A stretch of DNA of 64,000 nucleotides, taken from NCBI GenBank assembly GCA_963801105.1, contig CAWDDH010000003.1, forward strand, positions 1,240,001 to 1,304,000. Direction: 5' to 3'. Source of the DNA: JAENVU01 sp963801105. Lineage in GTDB: Bacteria; Actinomycetota; Acidimicrobiia; IMCC26256; JAENVU01. Of this stretch, positions 62,161-64,000 are shown piece after piece; the stretch's first letter is position 1, and each line of letters opens with the position of its first letter. The position numbers and the translations under genes are program-made. The notes under the pieces are model-generated. The model searched no databases, had not been told where the DNA came from, and saw nothing but the letters and a program-made list of their open reading frames with translations.

Positions 62161-64000
62161 ATGAGCGCGGCGGATCTCCTCGAGGGCCTCAACCCCGTCC
62201 AGCGCGATGCCGTCACGGCACCCGACGGTCCGGTGCTCGTCGTCGCGGGGGCGGGCTCGGGCAAGACGCGGTTGCTGACCCACCGCGTCGCGTACCTCGT
62301 CGCCGACCGTGGCGTCTCGCCGTTCGAGCTGTTGGCGATCACCTTCACCAACAAGGCCGCCGGCGAGATGAAGGAACGCGTCGCGGACCTCGTCGGGCCC
62401 GTGGCCCGGAAGATGTGGGTGTCGACGTTCCATTCCGCGTGTGCGCGCATCCTGCGGCGGGACGTCGGACTGCTCGGCTACCGCACGTCGTTCTCGATCT
62501 ATGACGAGTCCGACGCGGTACGGCTCGTGGACTACGTGCGTCGGGACCTGAACCTGGATCCGAAGCGGTTCCCGCCCCGCCGGATCCACCACGCGATCTC
62601 CGCGCTGAAGAACGAGCTGATCGGGCCCGAGGAGGCCCAGGCCAAGGCGATGACCCAACCCGAGGTGCGGATCGCCGAGGTCTACACCGAGTACCAGCGA
62701 CGCCTCCTCGAGGCTTCGGCCGCGGACTTCGACGACCTCCTGCTGCTCGTGGTGCGCCTCTTCCGCGAGCACCCCGACGCGCTCGACCGGTGGCGGCACC
62801 GCTTCGGTCACGTCCTCGTCGACGAGTTCCAGGACACCAACATCGCCCAGTGGGAGCTGGTGCGGCTGCTCTCCCGGGAGCACCGCAACGTGATGGTGGT
62901 CGGAGACACTGATCAGTCGGTCTACCGCTTCCGGGGGGCGGACCATCGCAACCTGATGCGCTTCGAGGAGGAGTTCCCCGAGGCGTCGATCATCATCCTC
63001 GACCAGAACTACCGCTCGTCGCAGACGATCCTCGACGCGGCCAACGCGGTCATCGCGAACAACGCGTCGCGCCGGCCGAAGCACCTCTGGACCGAGCAGG
63101 TCGGTGGTGAGCTGATCACCCGCTACCACGCGGAGGACGAGCACGACGAGGCCTCGTTCATCGTCGGTGAGATCGATCGGCTGGTGGACGTCGAGCATCT
63201 CCGGTACGGCGACGTCGCGATCTTCTACCGCACCAACGCCCAGAGCCGCGTGATCGAGGAGTCGTTCGTGCGCGCCGGGCTGCCGTACCGGATCGTCGGC
63301 GGGACGAAGTTCTACGACCGGCGCGAGATCAAGGACGCGCTGGCGTACCTGCGCGCGCTCGTGAACCCCGACGACGAGGTCGGCTGGAAGCGCATCGTCA
63401 ACGTTCCCAAGCGTGGCGTCGGCGACACCTCGGTCCGCAAGGTCGAGTCCTACGCCCAGGGTGCCGGGGTCGTCTTCCGCGAGGCGCTGCGCGAGGCGGC
63501 GGCAGCCGGGGTCACCGGTCGGGCGCTCGGCGGCATCAAGGACCTGCTCGAGGTGATGGAGGAGCTCGAGGCGACCGCGGACGAGGTGGGCGTCGCCGGG
63601 GTCGTCGAGGCGATGCTCGACCGCACGGGCTATCTCGCCGAGCTCGAGGCTGACCGCACCATCGAGGCGCAGGGCCGGATCGAGAACCTCGGCGAGCTCG
63701 TCGGCGTGGCGCGCGAGTTCGACGACCAGCTGGGTGGCGGCGACCTGTCCGGGCTGGCCGCGATCGCGGGCGTCGAGGGGGCCGACCCGCCGAGCGGTGT
63801 GGCCCGGGTCCAGGCGTTCCTGGAGGCGGTCTCGCTCGTGACCGACATGGACGAGACTCCCGACCAGGAATCGGTGGTGACGCTCATGACGCTGCACACG
63901 GCGAAGGGACTCGAGTTCCCCGCCGTGTTCCTCACCGGCATGGAGGACGGCATCTTCCCGCACATGCGATCGGTGGGGGACCCCGAGGAGCTCGAGGAGG
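62161..64000 (+). CDS. pcrA: ATP-dependent DNA helicase, UvrD/PcrA, N-terminal part
   Basis: The first 613 codons are in the window and the gene runs off the right edge. LNPVQRDAVTAPDGPVLVVA (Q motif) leads to AGAGSGKTRLLTHR (Walker A, motif I). ITFTNKAAGEMKERV (Ia), HVLVDEFQDTN (II), VVGDTDQSVYRFRGAD (III) and LDQNYRSSQTIL (IV) follow. VTLMTLHTAKGLEFPAVFLT (V) and GIFPHMRS are near the edge. This is a superfamily 1A 3'-5' helicase of nucleotide excision and mismatch repair. The ATG is set by the start motif and the TACGAT box seven bases upstream. Confidence 0.97.
   Translation, partial: MSAADLLEGLNPVQRDAVTAPDGPVLVVAGAGSGKTRLLTHRVAYLVADRGVSPFELLAITFTNKAAGEMKERVADLVGPVARKMWVSTFHSACARILRRDVGLLGYRTSFSIYDESDAVRLVDYVRRDLNLDPKRFPPRRIHHAISALKNELIGPEEAQAKAMTQPEVRIAEVYTEYQRRLLEASAADFDDLLLLVVRLFREHPDALDRWRHRFGHVLVDEFQDTNIAQWELVRLLSREHRNVMVVGDTDQSVYRFRGADHRNLMRFEEEFPEASIIILDQNYRSSQTILDAANAVIANNASRRPKHLWTEQVGGELITRYHAEDEHDEASFIVGEIDRLVDVEHLRYGDVAIFYRTNAQSRVIEESFVRAGLPYRIVGGTKFYDRREIKDALAYLRALVNPDDEVGWKRIVNVPKRGVGDTSVRKVESYAQGAGVVFREALREAAAAGVTGRALGGIKDLLEVMEELEATADEVGVAGVVEAMLDRTGYLAELEADRTIEAQGRIENLGELVGVAREFDDQLGGGDLSGLAAIAGVEGADPPSGVARVQAFLEAVSLVTDMDETPDQESVVTLMTLHTAKGLEFPAVFLTGMEDGIFPHMRSVGDPEELEE

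Noticed and set aside
1..64000. tRNA, rRNA, CRISPR arrays, insertion sequences or prophage genes
   Set aside because: I found no transposase or integrase motifs, no regular spacer repeats and no cloverleaf or rRNA sequence on either strand.

Overview
The window is a GC-rich stretch with codon use, gene order and protein types typical of an actinobacterium. The rmlA / infA-rpmJ-rpsM-rpsK-rpsD-rpoA-rplQ-truA / rplM-rpsI-glmM block, a GuaB3-type protein beside guaA, type IV pilus genes and heavy use of GTG starts fit an uncultured lineage near the Acidimicrobiia. That placement is inference from gene content only. Both window edges cut genes: a metallo-beta-lactamase-fold gene at the left and a UvrD/PcrA helicase at the right.

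Bases 1-21.3 kb are an accessory surface-glycan locus. It holds about ten glycosyltransferase-type genes, seven P-loop sulfotransferase-type genes, a GNAT acetyltransferase-like gene, a methyltransferase, and an ABC-2 polysaccharide exporter (permease plus ATPase with a C-terminal glycan-recognition-type domain). The exporter and five of the sulfotransferases lie in one minus-strand run (19637 down to 12457) with many 4-base start/stop overlaps. The simplest reading is synthesis, sulfation and export of a sulfated cell-surface polysaccharide. Several genes are duplicated, including a divergent glycosyltransferase pair.

Bases 21.3-28.9 kb hold secreted or anchored proteins: a tandem pair of near-identical secreted proteins, each with its own promoter, coupled small ORF and terminator; two lipoproteins; rmlA (dTDP-glucose synthesis); and a one-pass membrane protein.

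Bases 28.9-48.6 kb are housekeeping: ribosomal proteins and RNA polymerase alpha, truA, a phosphodiesterase with an apparently permuted domain order, L13/S9, glmM, an unusually large GlmS-like enzyme, acpS, NAD(P)HX repair, alr, a type-4 uracil-DNA glycosylase and the tsaE-tsaB-rimI-tsaD tRNA t6A block.

Bases 48.6-64 kb hold groES under a perfect CIRCE operator, a type IV pilus block (pilB, pilC, pilT, pilin), an acyl-CoA synthetase, a cupin, a secreted SGNH hydrolase, a Nudix hydrolase, guaB3-guaA, dtd and pcrA.

Two window-wide patterns matter to any user. Many genes have a TAnnnT box only 7-11 bases before the start codon, which implies leaderless transcripts. About thirteen genes carry single-base frame disruptions, mostly a net +1, including the GlmS-like gene; these look more like residual sequence errors than true decay, but that needs read-level evidence.
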